Assembly: GCF_030766935.1 (NCBI RefSeq)
Contig: NZ_JASERL010000019.1
Location: 62,001-126,000 of the forward strand
Direction of reading: 5' to 3'
Origin: Streptomyces sp. KL109B
GTDB lineage: Bacteria; Actinomycetota; Actinomycetes; Streptomycetales; Streptomycetaceae
Length of the DNA stretch: 64,000 bases
A program made the translations under genes and the position numbers. The notes under the pieces were generated by a model. The model worked only from the letters and a program-made list of their open reading frames with translations, did no database searches and had not been told where the DNA came from. How positions within the stretch are numbered: the stretch's first letter is position 1; the number at the start of each line of letters is the position of its first letter. Below are positions 49,317 to 57,837 of the stretch, in pieces.

Positions 49317-51062
49317 TCAGCTCGCGTACGGGTCCGGGACCTTGCCCGGCCTGGCGAGGAAGGCGAAGTCGCAGCCGGTGTCGGCCTGGGTGATCTGCTC
49401 GTTGTAGAGCACGCCGTAGCCGCGCTCGCACCGCTCATCGGGCGCCACCCACTCGACCTTCCTGCGCGCCAACTCCTCGTCTTCTACGTTGAGTTGGAGC
49501 GAGCGGGCGGCGACGTCGAGGGTGATGGTGTCCCCGCTGCGGACGAGCGCGAGCGGCCCGCCGACGTGCGACTCGGGGGCGATGTGCAGGACGCACGCCC
49601 CGTAACTCGTGCCGCTCATCCGGGCGTCGGAGAGCCGCACCATGTCGCGCACGCCCTGCTTGAGCAGGTGGTCGGGGATGGGCAGCATCCCGTACTCGGG
49701 CATGCCGGGCCCGCCCTTCGGGCCCGAGCCGCGCAGCACCAGGACGCTGTCGGCGGTGATGCCCAACTCCGGGTCGTTGATGGTGCGTTGCATGGTCTTG
49801 TAGTCGTCGAAGACGACCGCGGTGCCGGTGTGCTTGAGCAGCCGCTGCTCGGCGGCGATGTGCTTGATGACGGCGCCGTCGGGGCAGAGGTTGCCGCGCA
49901 GGACGGCGACGCCGCCCTCGGCCGCGACCGGGTTCGTACGAGCCCTGATCACGTCGTCGTTGTGCACTTCGGCGCCTTCGAGCCGATCGCCGAACCGCCC
50001 GTCGACCGTGGGCCGTTCGAGGTGCAGCAGGTCGGGGATCCGGGAGTGGAACGCGGGCAGGCCGCCGGCGAAGTAGAAGTCCTCCATGAGGTACGTCCGT
50101 CCGCCCGGCCGCACGTTCGCGAGCATGGGTACGGTGCGCGCGACGCGGTCGAAGTCGTCGAGGGTGAGCGGGACCCCGGCGCGGCCCGCCATGGCGATGA
50201 GGTGGATGACGGCGTTGGTGGAGCCGCCGAGTCCGAGCACCGTGGTGACGGCGTCCTCGAAGGCGGCGGGGGTGAGGATCTCGGAGGGCTTGAGCGCGGT
50301 CCACGCGAGTTCGACGGCGCGGCGCCCGGAGGCGGCGGCCATCCGCTCGTGCGCCGAGTCCACGGCCGGGATCGACGAGGCGCCCGGCAGTGTCATGCCG
50401 AGGGCCTCGGCCGCCGCGGTCATGGTGGAGGCGGTCCCCATGGTCATGCAGTGGCCGGGCGAGCGCGCCAACCCGGCCTGGATCTCACGGAGTTCGCAGT
50501 CGGTGAGGTTACCGGCACGGTGCTCGTCCCAGTGCTTCCACATGTCGGTTCCGGAGCCCAGGGTCTCGCCGCGCCAGTGACCGGGCAGCATCGGCCCGGC
50601 CGGCACGAAGATGGCCGGTACGTCGGCGGAGGTCGCGCCCATGAGCAGCGCGGGCGTCGACTTGTCACAGCCCCCGAGCAGCACCGCCGCGTCGACCGGA
50701 TAGGAGCGCAGCAGTTCCTCGGTCTCCATGGCGAGGAGGTTGCGGTAGAGCATCGGGGTGGGCTTCTGGTACGTCTCCGAGAGCGTGGCCACGGGGAATT
50801 CGAGCGGGAAGCCGCCCGCCTGCCACACGCCCCGCTTCACGGCCTCGGCGCGCTCGCGCAGGTGGACGTGGCAGGGGTTGATGTCGGACCAGGTGTTGAG
50901 GACGGCGACGACGGGGCGGCCCTTGTACTCCTCGGCCTCGTAGCCGAGTTGGCGCATCCGGGCGTTGTGCGACCAGGTGCGCAGCTGGCCCTCGGTGCCG
51001 TACCACTGGTGGGAGCGGAGCTGTTCGGGCGCGAGCCGGGCTCTCGGTGCGGCGGCGGTCAT
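49317..51062 (-). CDS. IlvD/Edd-family sugar-acid dehydratase
   Basis: A 581-aa iron-sulphur dehydratase. The cluster cysteines lie in WSDINPCHVHLRERAEAVKR, VLLGGCDKSTPALLMGATSA and ARSPGHCMTMGTASTMTAAA. Further signatures are GLGGSTNAVIHLIAMAGRAG and ESHVGGPLALVRSGDTITLD. True IlvD is usually encoded elsewhere. Coupling to a DapA-family gene and a GntR regulator points to an L-arabonate, D-xylonate or related sugar-acid dehydratase. It overlaps the DapA-family gene by 4 bases. Confidence 0.9.
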   Translation of the reverse strand: MTAAAPRARLAPEQLRSHQWYGTEGQLRTWSHNARMRQLGYEAEEYKGRPVVAVLNTWSDINPCHVHLRERAEAVKRGVWQAGGFPLEFPVATLSETYQKPTPMLYRNLLAMETEELLRSYPVDAAVLLGGCDKSTPALLMGATSADVPAIFVPAGPMLPGHWRGETLGSGTDMWKHWDEHRAGNLTDCELREIQAGLARSPGHCMTMGTASTMTAAAEALGMTLPGASSIPAVDSAHERMAAASGRRAVELAWTALKPSEILTPAAFEDAVTTVLGLGGSTNAVIHLIAMAGRAGVPLTLDDFDRVARTVPMLANVRPGGRTYLMEDFYFAGGLPAFHSRIPDLLHLERPTVDGRFGDRLEGAEVHNDDVIRARTNPVAAEGGVAVLRGNLCPDGAVIKHIAAEQRLLKHTGTAVVFDDYKTMQRTINDPELGITADSVLVLRGSGPKGGPGMPEYGMLPIPDHLLKQGVRDMVRLSDARMSGTSYGACVLHIAPESHVGGPLALVRSGDTITLDVAARSLQLNVEDEELARRKVEWVAPDERCERGYGVLYNEQITQADTGCDFAFLARPGKVPDPYAS

Positions 51063-51994
51063 ATGGACCACCCCGCCGCGATCTCGGCGACCTCGGCGCG
51101 CGCCGCCTCCGGCAGTTCCTTGCTCGGCGGGCGTACGTCGCGGCGGCACAGGCCGAGGGAGGCGAGGGCCTCCTTGACGACGGTGACGTTGTTGGCGGAG
51201 GCGTCCGCGCCGCGCAGTTCCTCGAAGCGGCGGATCTGCTCCCACACCTTCATGGCGGCGCCGAAGTCACCGGCTCGAAGCGCTTCGATCATGGCCAGCG
51301 AGACCTTCGGCGCGACGTTCACGAGTCCCGAGGTGAAGCCGGTGGCGCCCGCGGAGAAGTAGGAGGGCGCGTACGGCTCGGCGAGCCCGGCCACCCACAC
51401 GAACCGCTCCAGGCCCGCGTCCCGCGCGAAGCCGGCGAAGCGGGCGGCGTCCGGCACCGCGTACTTGACGCCGATCACGTTCGGGCAGTCGTCGCCGAGT
51501 TCGGCGAGGCGGGCGCCGGGGAGGGCGGGGTTCCTGAGGTACGGGACGACGCCGAGTTCGGGCACGGCGTGCGCGATGGCCCGGTGGTAGTCGACCCAGC
51601 CGACCTCGGAGACGTACGGGTGCACGGGCTGGTGGACCATCACCATGTGCGCGCCGTGCTCACGGGCGTGCCGGGCGGCGTCGACGGCGGTCGGCACGTC
51701 GTGGCCGACGCCGACCAGGACCACGCCGCGCTCCCCCACCTCGTCGAGGGTCAGCTCCGTGACGAGGCGGCGCTCCTTGGGGCTGAGGGCGTAGAACTCG
51801 CCGGTGTTCCCGTTCGGCGTGAGGGTGCGCACGCCGCTGTCGAGCAGGCGCCGCAGCAGGGCCCGGTACTGGCCCTCGTCGACGGAGCCGCGCTCGGTGA
51901 ACGGGGTCACCGGGATCGCGACGACGTCGGCGAGCGCGGCGCGTTGGGCCTCGAACGTGACGGGTGTGGTCGGCGTGGTTGACGTTGCGGTCAT
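51059..51994 (-). CDS. DapA-family class I aldolase/dehydratase for 2-keto-3-deoxy sugar acids
   Basis: A 311-aa TIM-barrel enzyme of the dihydrodipicolinate synthase superfamily. It has TPNGNTGEFYALSPKERRLV, the conserved Tyr area and the Schiff-base lysine in CPNVIGVKYAVPDAARFAGF (about residue 167). The NTGE motif in place of the DapA TTGE and its partner dehydratase suggest a 2-keto-3-deoxy-sugar-acid dehydratase or aldolase. It carries a perfect 14-bp palindrome, TCGAAGCGCTTCGA, at 51276-51289. The gene is coupled on both sides by 4-base overlaps. Confidence 0.85.
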   Translation of the reverse strand: MTATSTTPTTPVTFEAQRAALADVVAIPVTPFTERGSVDEGQYRALLRRLLDSGVRTLTPNGNTGEFYALSPKERRLVTELTLDEVGERGVVLVGVGHDVPTAVDAARHAREHGAHMVMVHQPVHPYVSEVGWVDYHRAIAHAVPELGVVPYLRNPALPGARLAELGDDCPNVIGVKYAVPDAARFAGFARDAGLERFVWVAGLAEPYAPSYFSAGATGFTSGLVNVAPKVSLAMIEALRAGDFGAAMKVWEQIRRFEELRGADASANNVTVVKEALASLGLCRRDVRPPSKELPEAARAEVAEIAAGWSI

Positions 51995-52662
51995 GAGTGG
52001 TGCTCACCCTTTTCTTCCCGGTCCTCCCGCACTTCGGGGAAGGCCCGCTCGACGAACGACGCGATGTGGTTCCGCAGCGCGCGCGAGGCACCTTGGGCGT
52101 CACCGGCGAGGGCGAGCTCCAGGATCTCCTGGTGCTCGGCGGCCTCCCGGTCCCACGACGGGTCGGCGGCCCAGGCCACAGCGGACACCAGGGCGGCCTG
52201 GTCGCGGACCTCGTCGAGCATCTTGCCGAGCAGCGGGTTGCCGCAGGGGAGGTAGAGGGCGCGGTGGAACTCCCGGTTGGCGAGGGAGCGTTGGGCCGTG
52301 TCGCTCGCGGTGGCGGCCCGGCGGAGGGCGTCGCGGGCGACGTCGAGGGAGGCGCGGCGGTGCACGGTGCGGCGCAGTGCCTCCGGTTCGAGCAGCAGCC
52401 GCACGTCGTAGACCTCGCGGGCCATGTCGGCGTCCACCATGCGAACCGTGACGCCCTTGTACTGGCTCATCACGACGAGCCCGGTGCCGGCCAGGGTCTT
52501 GAGCGCCTCGCGCACGGGGGTCTTGGACACCCCGAACTGCGCGGCGACGTCGGTCTCCACCAGGGCCTGGCCGGGGCGCAGCTGCCCCGTCAGGATGCGG
52601 TGCTTGATCTCCTCCAGGACGTACTGGGTGCGGGAGGGGATCGGCGTGGGCACAGAGGTCAT
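51991..52662 (-). CDS. GntR-family regulator (FadR/FCD subgroup)
   Basis: A 223-aa regulator. The winged helix spans about residues 12-75 (VLEEIKHRILTGQLRPGQAL, AAQFGVSKTPVREALKTLAG). The all-helical FCD ligand domain follows, with metal-site residues in NREFHRALYLPCGNPLLGKM and EAAEHQEILELALAGDAQGA. It is the first gene of the GntR-DapA-IlvD group (4-base overlap) and likely responds to a sugar acid. Its upstream region is packed with TATCGCG repeats and a TCATATATGA palindrome. Confidence 0.9.
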   Translation of the reverse strand: MTSVPTPIPSRTQYVLEEIKHRILTGQLRPGQALVETDVAAQFGVSKTPVREALKTLAGTGLVVMSQYKGVTVRMVDADMAREVYDVRLLLEPEALRRTVHRRASLDVARDALRRAATASDTAQRSLANREFHRALYLPCGNPLLGKMLDEVRDQAALVSAVAWAADPSWDREAAEHQEILELALAGDAQGASRALRNHIASFVERAFPEVREDREEKGEHHS

Positions 52663-52671
52663 GCGGGCCTC

Positions 52672-52763
52672 TCGTATGGCGTATCGCGTCTGGCGCATCA
52701 CGTATCGCGTATCGCGTATCGCGTCTGACGTATCGCGTCTCATATATGACGTACGAAGTACGA
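52672..52763. repeat. CGTATCGCGT repeat cluster and palindromes upstream of the GntR gene
   Basis: Between 52676 and 52738 the word TATCGCG or CGTATCGCG recurs about six times (at about 52680, 52702, 52708, 52717, 52731 and variants). TCATATATGA (52740-52749) and CGTACGAAGTACG (52751-52763) follow. The cluster occupies the promoter region of the minus-strand GntR gene. It may be an operator array, or a product of slippage. Confidence 0.7.
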
Positions 52764-52870
52764 CGCGTTGAAGCTAGAAGCACGGCAAGGTTTCGTCAAC
52801 GCTTCCGGCAAAAGAAATCCGCCAATTGACGGCTGGCGCGGGCGAGTTGATCTCCCGCAGGATGAGCCCC

Positions 52871-54484
52871 ATGCCCCGCTCCCGCCCCGCGCGCCGCGCC
52901 ACCGCATCCGCTCTGACGTGCGCCGTCGCCCTGCTGCTCGCGTCCTGCTCGACCGGCGGGACCGGCGGGACCGGCGGGACCGGCGGCGACGACCGGGCCC
53001 GCCCGCAGCCCCTCGGCAGGTGCGTCTCCCCCGCCGACGCCTCGCCCACCCCGGTCCCGACCCCGTCCGGGGACGGCGCCACCCGCGAGGCCCGTGACGC
53101 CCGCCGCGCCCTGAACCGCGACGACTTCAACGGCGACGGCGAGCACGATCTGCTCCTGTACGGCGCCTACCGGGTTCGCGGCAAGCCCGTGCAGCACAAC
53201 CGCGGGCTGCTGCTCGGTTCGTCCGAGGGGGTCGCCGCCGGCCGCCAGGTCTCCCTCACGGACCGTTTCCCCGGCGTCGACATGGAGACGATCGGCAACC
53301 CGGTCACCCAGGGCGACCCGGTGGGCGGGCTCACCGGCGACTGGGACCGGGACGGGTTCGCGGACATCATGTTCACCTCGCCGCACACCACCAAGAGCGG
53401 CAGGACCGACCACTACGAGGAGCAGATCGTGTGGGGCGGCAAGGGTGCCGTGGCCGGCGCCCGGCACCAGGAGCGCGACCGCGCGGCGCCGCACCTCGCG
53501 ACGGGCGACTTCGACGGCGACGGCGCGCTCGACCTGGTGTCGGGCCCCTACCCAGGAACCGGCGGCGCGAAGGACAAGGTCCGGTGCGTGTCCCTGGAGT
53601 TCGGCCCGTTCGACCGGGACGGCCGCCCGAAGCAGAGCCGCACCGTCGACATCACCCAGCAGGGCCGCGTCTACACGGAGGCCCTGGCCACGGGCGACTT
53701 CGACGGCGACGGCCGCGACGAGTTCGTCACGACCGGCTTCCGCGAGGGGAAGCTGACCGGCGAGGGCTGGCCGGAGGTGTACGCGGACGCCTCGTACTAC
53801 CGGGTGCGCGCCGACCGGAGCACCGTGCGCGCGGGCGGCCTGGCGGCGTTGGGCGACGGCGCCCGCGTCCCGTACAACCCGGAGGGCGACGAGCACGGCT
53901 CGGACCCGGCCCTCACACCACGGAACTCCCTGGGCCCCATGCCCGTCGCGGACTTCGGCGGCAACGGCCGCGACGACATCATCCGGATGGAGCGCGACGC
54001 ACAAGGCACCCCGAAGGGCCGCGTCGTATACGGCGGCCCGGCGGGCCCCGGCACGGGCGGCCGCCCCACGACCCGGCTCCCGCTGGACGGCGACTACGAC
54101 AACAGCACCACCGGCGACGTGAACGGCGACGGCCGCGACGACCTGATCACCGCCACCTACCGGGACCGGGAACACCAGGTCGGCAGCGTCACGATCTACC
54201 TCGGCGGCCGCACGGGCCTGACGACGACCCCGGCGTACTCCTTCGACCGCCAGGACGTCGGCATGCCGGGCATGCCCACGGCCACGTACCAGCGCGACAA
54301 CTTCGGCGGCGGCCTCGACGTGGCCGACCTCGACGGCGACGGCATCGGCGACCTGACCGTCACCACCCAGGACTTCCACCCCGCGCCCTACAAGGGCACG
54401 TACTGGATCGTCCCGGGCAGCCGCGGCGGCCCGGTCACGGGGAAGGCGGTGCGGCTGGACGCGAGGGACCTCGGGCGGGGGTGA
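52871..54484 (+). CDS. Secreted FG-GAP/VCBS-repeat lipoprotein
   Basis: A 537-aa protein. The signal ends in the lipobox VALLLASCSTGG, followed by a GTG-rich TGGTGGTGG linker. The rest is a beta-propeller of FG-GAP repeats, each with a calcium-binding DxDGDG-type loop: DDFNGDGEHDLLLYG, GDFDGDGALDLVSGPY, GDFDGDGRDEFVTTG, GDVNGDGRDDLITATY and ADLDGDGIGDLTVTTQ. Extracellular adhesion or binding is typical of the family; no enzyme motif is seen. ATG 52871 is preferred because a CAGGATGAG site precedes it; ATG 52862 is the alternative. Confidence 0.88.
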   Translation: MPRSRPARRATASALTCAVALLLASCSTGGTGGTGGTGGDDRARPQPLGRCVSPADASPTPVPTPSGDGATREARDARRALNRDDFNGDGEHDLLLYGAYRVRGKPVQHNRGLLLGSSEGVAAGRQVSLTDRFPGVDMETIGNPVTQGDPVGGLTGDWDRDGFADIMFTSPHTTKSGRTDHYEEQIVWGGKGAVAGARHQERDRAAPHLATGDFDGDGALDLVSGPYPGTGGAKDKVRCVSLEFGPFDRDGRPKQSRTVDITQQGRVYTEALATGDFDGDGRDEFVTTGFREGKLTGEGWPEVYADASYYRVRADRSTVRAGGLAALGDGARVPYNPEGDEHGSDPALTPRNSLGPMPVADFGGNGRDDIIRMERDAQGTPKGRVVYGGPAGPGTGGRPTTRLPLDGDYDNSTTGDVNGDGRDDLITATYRDREHQVGSVTIYLGGRTGLTTTPAYSFDRQDVGMPGMPTATYQRDNFGGGLDVADLDGDGIGDLTVTTQDFHPAPYKGTYWIVPGSRGGPVTGKAVRLDARDLGRG

Positions 54485-54485
54485 G

Positions 54486-54638
54486 GCCGGCCTCCTGCGG
54501 CGTCCGCACCTGCCTGGACATATCCGGTATCCGCGTGACCCGTTCCGCTCCGACCTGACCGCCTTCGTCACGTACGACACGGAGCTGACGAAGGCGGCCG
54601 AGGAGCTCGGGTTCCCGGTCGCCGCCCCCTCGGACTGA
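54486..54638 (+). pseudogene. C-terminal fragment of a PIN-domain toxin
   Basis: An open segment just after the lipoprotein gene reads PFRSDLTAFVTYDTELTKAA then EELGFPVAAPSD and a stop. That is the usual C-terminal strand-helix of PIN-domain ribonucleases (VapC toxins), with the acidic Asp in TYD. No N-terminal PIN part or start codon is present upstream, and no antitoxin is visible. It is probably a decayed VapBC module. Confidence 0.6.
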
Positions 54639-54677
54639 GGCCCCCCCTCAGGCCCCCCAGGCCCCCTCAGAGCCCTC

Positions 54678-55847
54678 TCAGACCGAAGCCAGCGCCCCGC
54701 GCACCACCTCCAGATCACCGTCCGACGCCAACCCCGCGTGATACAGCCGCAGTTCCGTCGCCCCCAGCTCACGCGCCGCACGCACGTCGTCCGCGAGGGT
54801 GGCCGGGCTGCCGCCCATGCCGCGGACGACGGTGAAGTTCGCGGCGACGACGCCCCGGCCCTGCGCGGCGAACGGCTTCACCAGGCCCGCCCCGCCCGTG
54901 CACGGCACGACGACGCCGTCGGCGACGGAGAGGATGTGGGCCGGGTCGACTCCGGCGTTGGCGCCGCAGTGGTACGAGACCGGGTCGGCGTGCAGGAGTA
55001 CTTGGAAGGCTTTGCAGTCGGCCGGGACGGCGGCGCGTACCGCCGTGACGGCCGCTTCCTGGAGGGAGCGGGCCGTGGCGTCGCGGTACGCGCGCGTGGC
55101 GGCGGCGGTCTCGGCGCCGAGCAGTTTCTCGACCGTGGGCCAGCCGTCGTCCGTGGCCTTCCCGCGCCATACGGGGCCCAGGGCGGCGCGCACGGTGACC
55201 GCCAACTCGACCGGGTCCAGGCCGTGTTCGGCGTACCCCTCGCGGCAGGTCGGGCAGAAGCACAGCGACATCAGGTACTGGCCCGCCTCGCCGAGTCCTA
55301 CGCCGCCGGTCTTGTCGTGGGCGTGCAGGTGCGCGAGTCCGTACCAGCCGAGGGATTCGAGTTCGGTGCCGCGCGCGCCGGGGCGGGTCGCCGCCTCCGC
55401 CGCGAGGTCGACGAGGTACGCGCGCGTGGCGGGCTGCGCGATGCAGGGCGCCCAGGGGTAGCGGTCTCCGTAGGCGTTGACGACGGAGGTGTCCGGATGG
55501 TCGGCGCCCATACGGGAGTTGTGGGCGAGGACGACCCACGTGTGGACGTCGAGTCCGGCGTCGGCGAGGGCCTCGGCGGCTTCCGCGTAGGCGTCTCCGG
55601 GGGCCCAGGACCCGGCTTCGTACGGCTTCAATTCCCTTCCGTACCACCGCTGTTCGTCGATCGGGTAGAGCGTCGACGCGTGCTCGGCGGTCACGATGCG
55701 GTGGCGCGGGTGGCGGGGCGTCAGGGCGCGCGTGGAGTGGTAGGCGGCGGCGAGGGTGACCTGCTGGACGCCGAGTTCGGCGATGCGGCGGGCGGCGTCC
55801 GGGTCGCCGTTGACGTCCCAGGGGTAGACGAAGGTCGAGGTCTTCAC
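54678..55847 (-). CDS. Uncharacterised protein (389 aa) coupled to KdgD
   Basis: I do not recognise the family. It has a barrel-like pattern of alternating strands and helices. It starts MKTSTFVYPWDVNGDPDAAR, with AYHSTRALTPRHPRHR, WVVLAHNSRMG, and the cysteine pair in SLCFCPTCREGYAEHGLD (about residues 196-200). FQVLLHADPVSYHCGANAGV and ATELRLYHAGL follow further on. Conserved His, Asp, Cys and Tyr residues suggest an enzyme, and it resembles glycosidase-like TIM barrels more than known dehydratases. It overlaps kdgD by 4 bases and so belongs to the uronate operon. It could supply a step the locus otherwise lacks. Confidence 0.8.
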   Translation of the reverse strand: MKTSTFVYPWDVNGDPDAARRIAELGVQQVTLAAAYHSTRALTPRHPRHRIVTAEHASTLYPIDEQRWYGRELKPYEAGSWAPGDAYAEAAEALADAGLDVHTWVVLAHNSRMGADHPDTSVVNAYGDRYPWAPCIAQPATRAYLVDLAAEAATRPGARGTELESLGWYGLAHLHAHDKTGGVGLGEAGQYLMSLCFCPTCREGYAEHGLDPVELAVTVRAALGPVWRGKATDDGWPTVEKLLGAETAAATRAYRDATARSLQEAAVTAVRAAVPADCKAFQVLLHADPVSYHCGANAGVDPAHILSVADGVVVPCTGGAGLVKPFAAQGRGVVAANFTVVRGMGGSPATLADDVRAARELGATELRLYHAGLASDGDLEVVRGALASV

Positions 55848-56800
55848 GCGTCGGCTCCTTCCACCGTGGCGTGGGCGCGCTCGACGAGTTCGGCGAGCTT
55901 CTTGACGTGTTCCTCGCTCGGCTCGTGCAGCGGCGGGCGCACCGGTCCGACGTCGAGCCCGCGCAGCCGCACGCCCGCCTTGACCAGGGACACCGCGTAT
56001 CCCCTTCCCTGGTTGCGGAGTTCGACGAGCGGTCGGTAGAAGTCGTCGAGGAGGCGGTTCACGACTCCGTCGTCGCCCGCGCCGAGAGCCTTGTGGAAGG
56101 CCTGCGCGATGTCGGGGGCGAAGCAGAAGACGGCGGAGGAGTAGAGGGTGACGCCGATGCCCCGGTAGGCGAGCATGGTGAGTTCGGCGGTGGGCAGCCC
56201 GTTGAAGTAGAGGAAGTCGTCGGCGACGCCGCTGGTGCGCACCGCGCTCACGGTGCGCTGCATCAGGTCGAGGTCGCCGAGGCCGTCCTTCAGTCCGATG
56301 ACCTTGGGGTGGCGGGCGAGTTCGACGACGGTCTCCGGGGTGAAGACGGCGTTGTCGCGCTGGTAGACGATGACGTCGAGGCCGGTCGCGTCGGCCAGTT
56401 CGGTGTAGTGGCGCAGGAGGCCTTCCTGCCCGGCGACGACGAGGTACGGCGGCATCGCCAACAGGCCGTCCGCGCCCGCCCGTTCGGCCGCGCGCGCGTA
56501 GCGGACGGCGAGCGCGGTGCCGTATCCGGCGCCCGCCACGACCGGCACCCGGCCCGCCGTCACGTCGACGGCTGCGGCGACGCAGGCCTCGTACTCCTCG
56601 GGCGTGAGGGCGTGGAACTCCCCGGTGCCGCAGCAGGCGAACACGGCGGCGGCCCCGGCCTCGACGCCGCGCCGGACGTGGGTGCGGTAGGTGTCGAGGT
56701 CCACGGCCCCGTCGGGCCCGTAGGCGGTGACGGGGAAGAAGAGCGGCCCGCTGGGGATGGCGAGGCGAGCGGCGAGAGGGACTGGCGAGACGGGCGTCAC
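55844..56800 (-). CDS. kdgD: 5-dehydro-4-deoxyglucarate dehydratase (KdgD)
   Basis: A 318-aa DapA-superfamily enzyme that dehydrates and decarboxylates 5-keto-4-deoxyglucarate to alpha-ketoglutarate semialdehyde. Diagnostic blocks: SGPLFFPVTAYGPDGAVDLD, FACCGTGEFHALTPEEYEAC, the Tyr in LDVIVYQRDNAVFTPETVVE, and the Schiff-base lysine in HPKVIGLKDGLGDLDLMQRT. This subgroup is distinct from the DapA-like gene at 51.1 kb. The promoter region is shared with the divergent uronate dehydrogenase gene. Confidence 0.9.
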   Translation of the reverse strand: MTPVSPVPLAARLAIPSGPLFFPVTAYGPDGAVDLDTYRTHVRRGVEAGAAAVFACCGTGEFHALTPEEYEACVAAAVDVTAGRVPVVAGAGYGTALAVRYARAAERAGADGLLAMPPYLVVAGQEGLLRHYTELADATGLDVIVYQRDNAVFTPETVVELARHPKVIGLKDGLGDLDLMQRTVSAVRTSGVADDFLYFNGLPTAELTMLAYRGIGVTLYSSAVFCFAPDIAQAFHKALGAGDDGVVNRLLDDFYRPLVELRNQGRGYAVSLVKAGVRLRGLDVGPVRPPLHEPSEEHVKKLAELVERAHATVEGADA

Positions 56801-56817
56801 GGACTCTCCCTGTACAC

Positions 56818-56846
56818 GTTCATGATTGGCGTTTACATTTCTGAAC
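56818..56846. promoter_or_regulatory. Candidate operator in the kdgD/udh divergent promoter
   Basis: GTTCATGATTGG and GTTTACATTTCTGAAC form a GTTCA/TGAAC inverted pair spanning 29 bp, 18 bp in front of the kdgD start. The TTTACATTTC piece resembles sites bound by DeoR-type regulators; a DeoR gene lies downstream of udh. Binding is inferred. Confidence 0.5.
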
Positions 56847-56991
56847 AGCCACGTTAAGGCGGCCGTCTGGCGGGGTCAAGCGTCCGAACTTGCCCTTAAT
56901 GCCGCTCCCTTGACGGGTGTGACAGCACTCCTTAGCGTTTCCCTGCATCCACGAATGTGAATACCGCACACGGACACGGAGATCACACGCC

Positions 56992-57837
56992 ATGCCAGTC
57001 CCCTCCACGCCCCGCACCATCCTGCTCACCGGCGCGGCCGGCGGACTCGGCACCCTGATGCGCGAGTTGCTGCCGCCGCTCGGTCACGAGCTGCGCCTGC
57101 TCGACGTGCGCCCGGTCGCGGACGCCCCGGACGCGATCGTCGCCGACCTGAACGACACGGACGCGCTGCGCGAGGCGGTGCGCGGCGTCGACGGCGTGCT
57201 GCACCTCGCCGGCATCAGCCTGGAGTCGACCTTCGAGAAGATCCTCGACTCGAACATCAAGGGCACGTACCACCTCTACGAGGCCGTACGCGAGGAGGCC
57301 GCGTCCCGCGCGGACGGCACCGCCCCGCGCGTCGTCTTCGCCTCCTCCAACCACGCGGTCGGCTACACGCCGCGCCCGCACGTCGAGGACGGCGCGCCGC
57401 TGGTCCCGGTCGGGACGCCGCACCGCCCGGACACGTACTACGGCCTGTCGAAGTCGTTCGGCGAGGACCTCGCCCAGTTCTACTGGGACCAGCACGGCAT
57501 CGAGACGGTCTCCGTGCGCATCGGCTCGTGCTTCAAGGAGCCCACGGACGTCCGCATGATGTCGGTGTGGATGAGCCCCGGCGACGGCGCCCGCCTCTTC
57601 CACGCGGCGCTCACCGCCGAGAAGGTCGGCCACACCGTCGCCTACGGCTCCTCCGCCAACACCCGCCTGTGGTGGGACCTTTCGAGCGCCCGCGCCCTCG
57701 GCTACGAGCCGCAGGACGACTCGGAGGTGTACGCGGAGAAGCTGCTGGCCGAGTTCGGCCCGCTCACCGACGACAACCCGGCGCACCGGTACCTGGGCGG
57801 CCGCTTCATCAACGACCCGCCGATCTGGCCCCACTGA
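56992..57837 (+). CDS. udh: NAD-dependent uronate dehydrogenase
   Basis: A 281-aa short-chain (extended SDR) enzyme that oxidises galacturonate or glucuronate to the aldaro-lactone. The nucleotide site is LLTGAAGGLGTLMRELLPPL, the active-site Ser lies in VVFASSNHAVGYTPRPHVED, and YxxxK is in PDTYYGLSKSFGEDLAQFYW. The Udh-specific blocks VRIGSCFKEPTDVRMMSVWM and RLWWDLSSARALGYEPQDDS are present. It is divergent from kdgD, with which it forms the core of an oxidative uronate pathway. Confidence 0.92.
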   Translation: MPVPSTPRTILLTGAAGGLGTLMRELLPPLGHELRLLDVRPVADAPDAIVADLNDTDALREAVRGVDGVLHLAGISLESTFEKILDSNIKGTYHLYEAVREEAASRADGTAPRVVFASSNHAVGYTPRPHVEDGAPLVPVGTPHRPDTYYGLSKSFGEDLAQFYWDQHGIETVSVRIGSCFKEPTDVRMMSVWMSPGDGARLFHAALTAEKVGHTVAYGSSANTRLWWDLSSARALGYEPQDDSEVYAEKLLAEFGPLTDDNPAHRYLGGRFINDPPIWPH

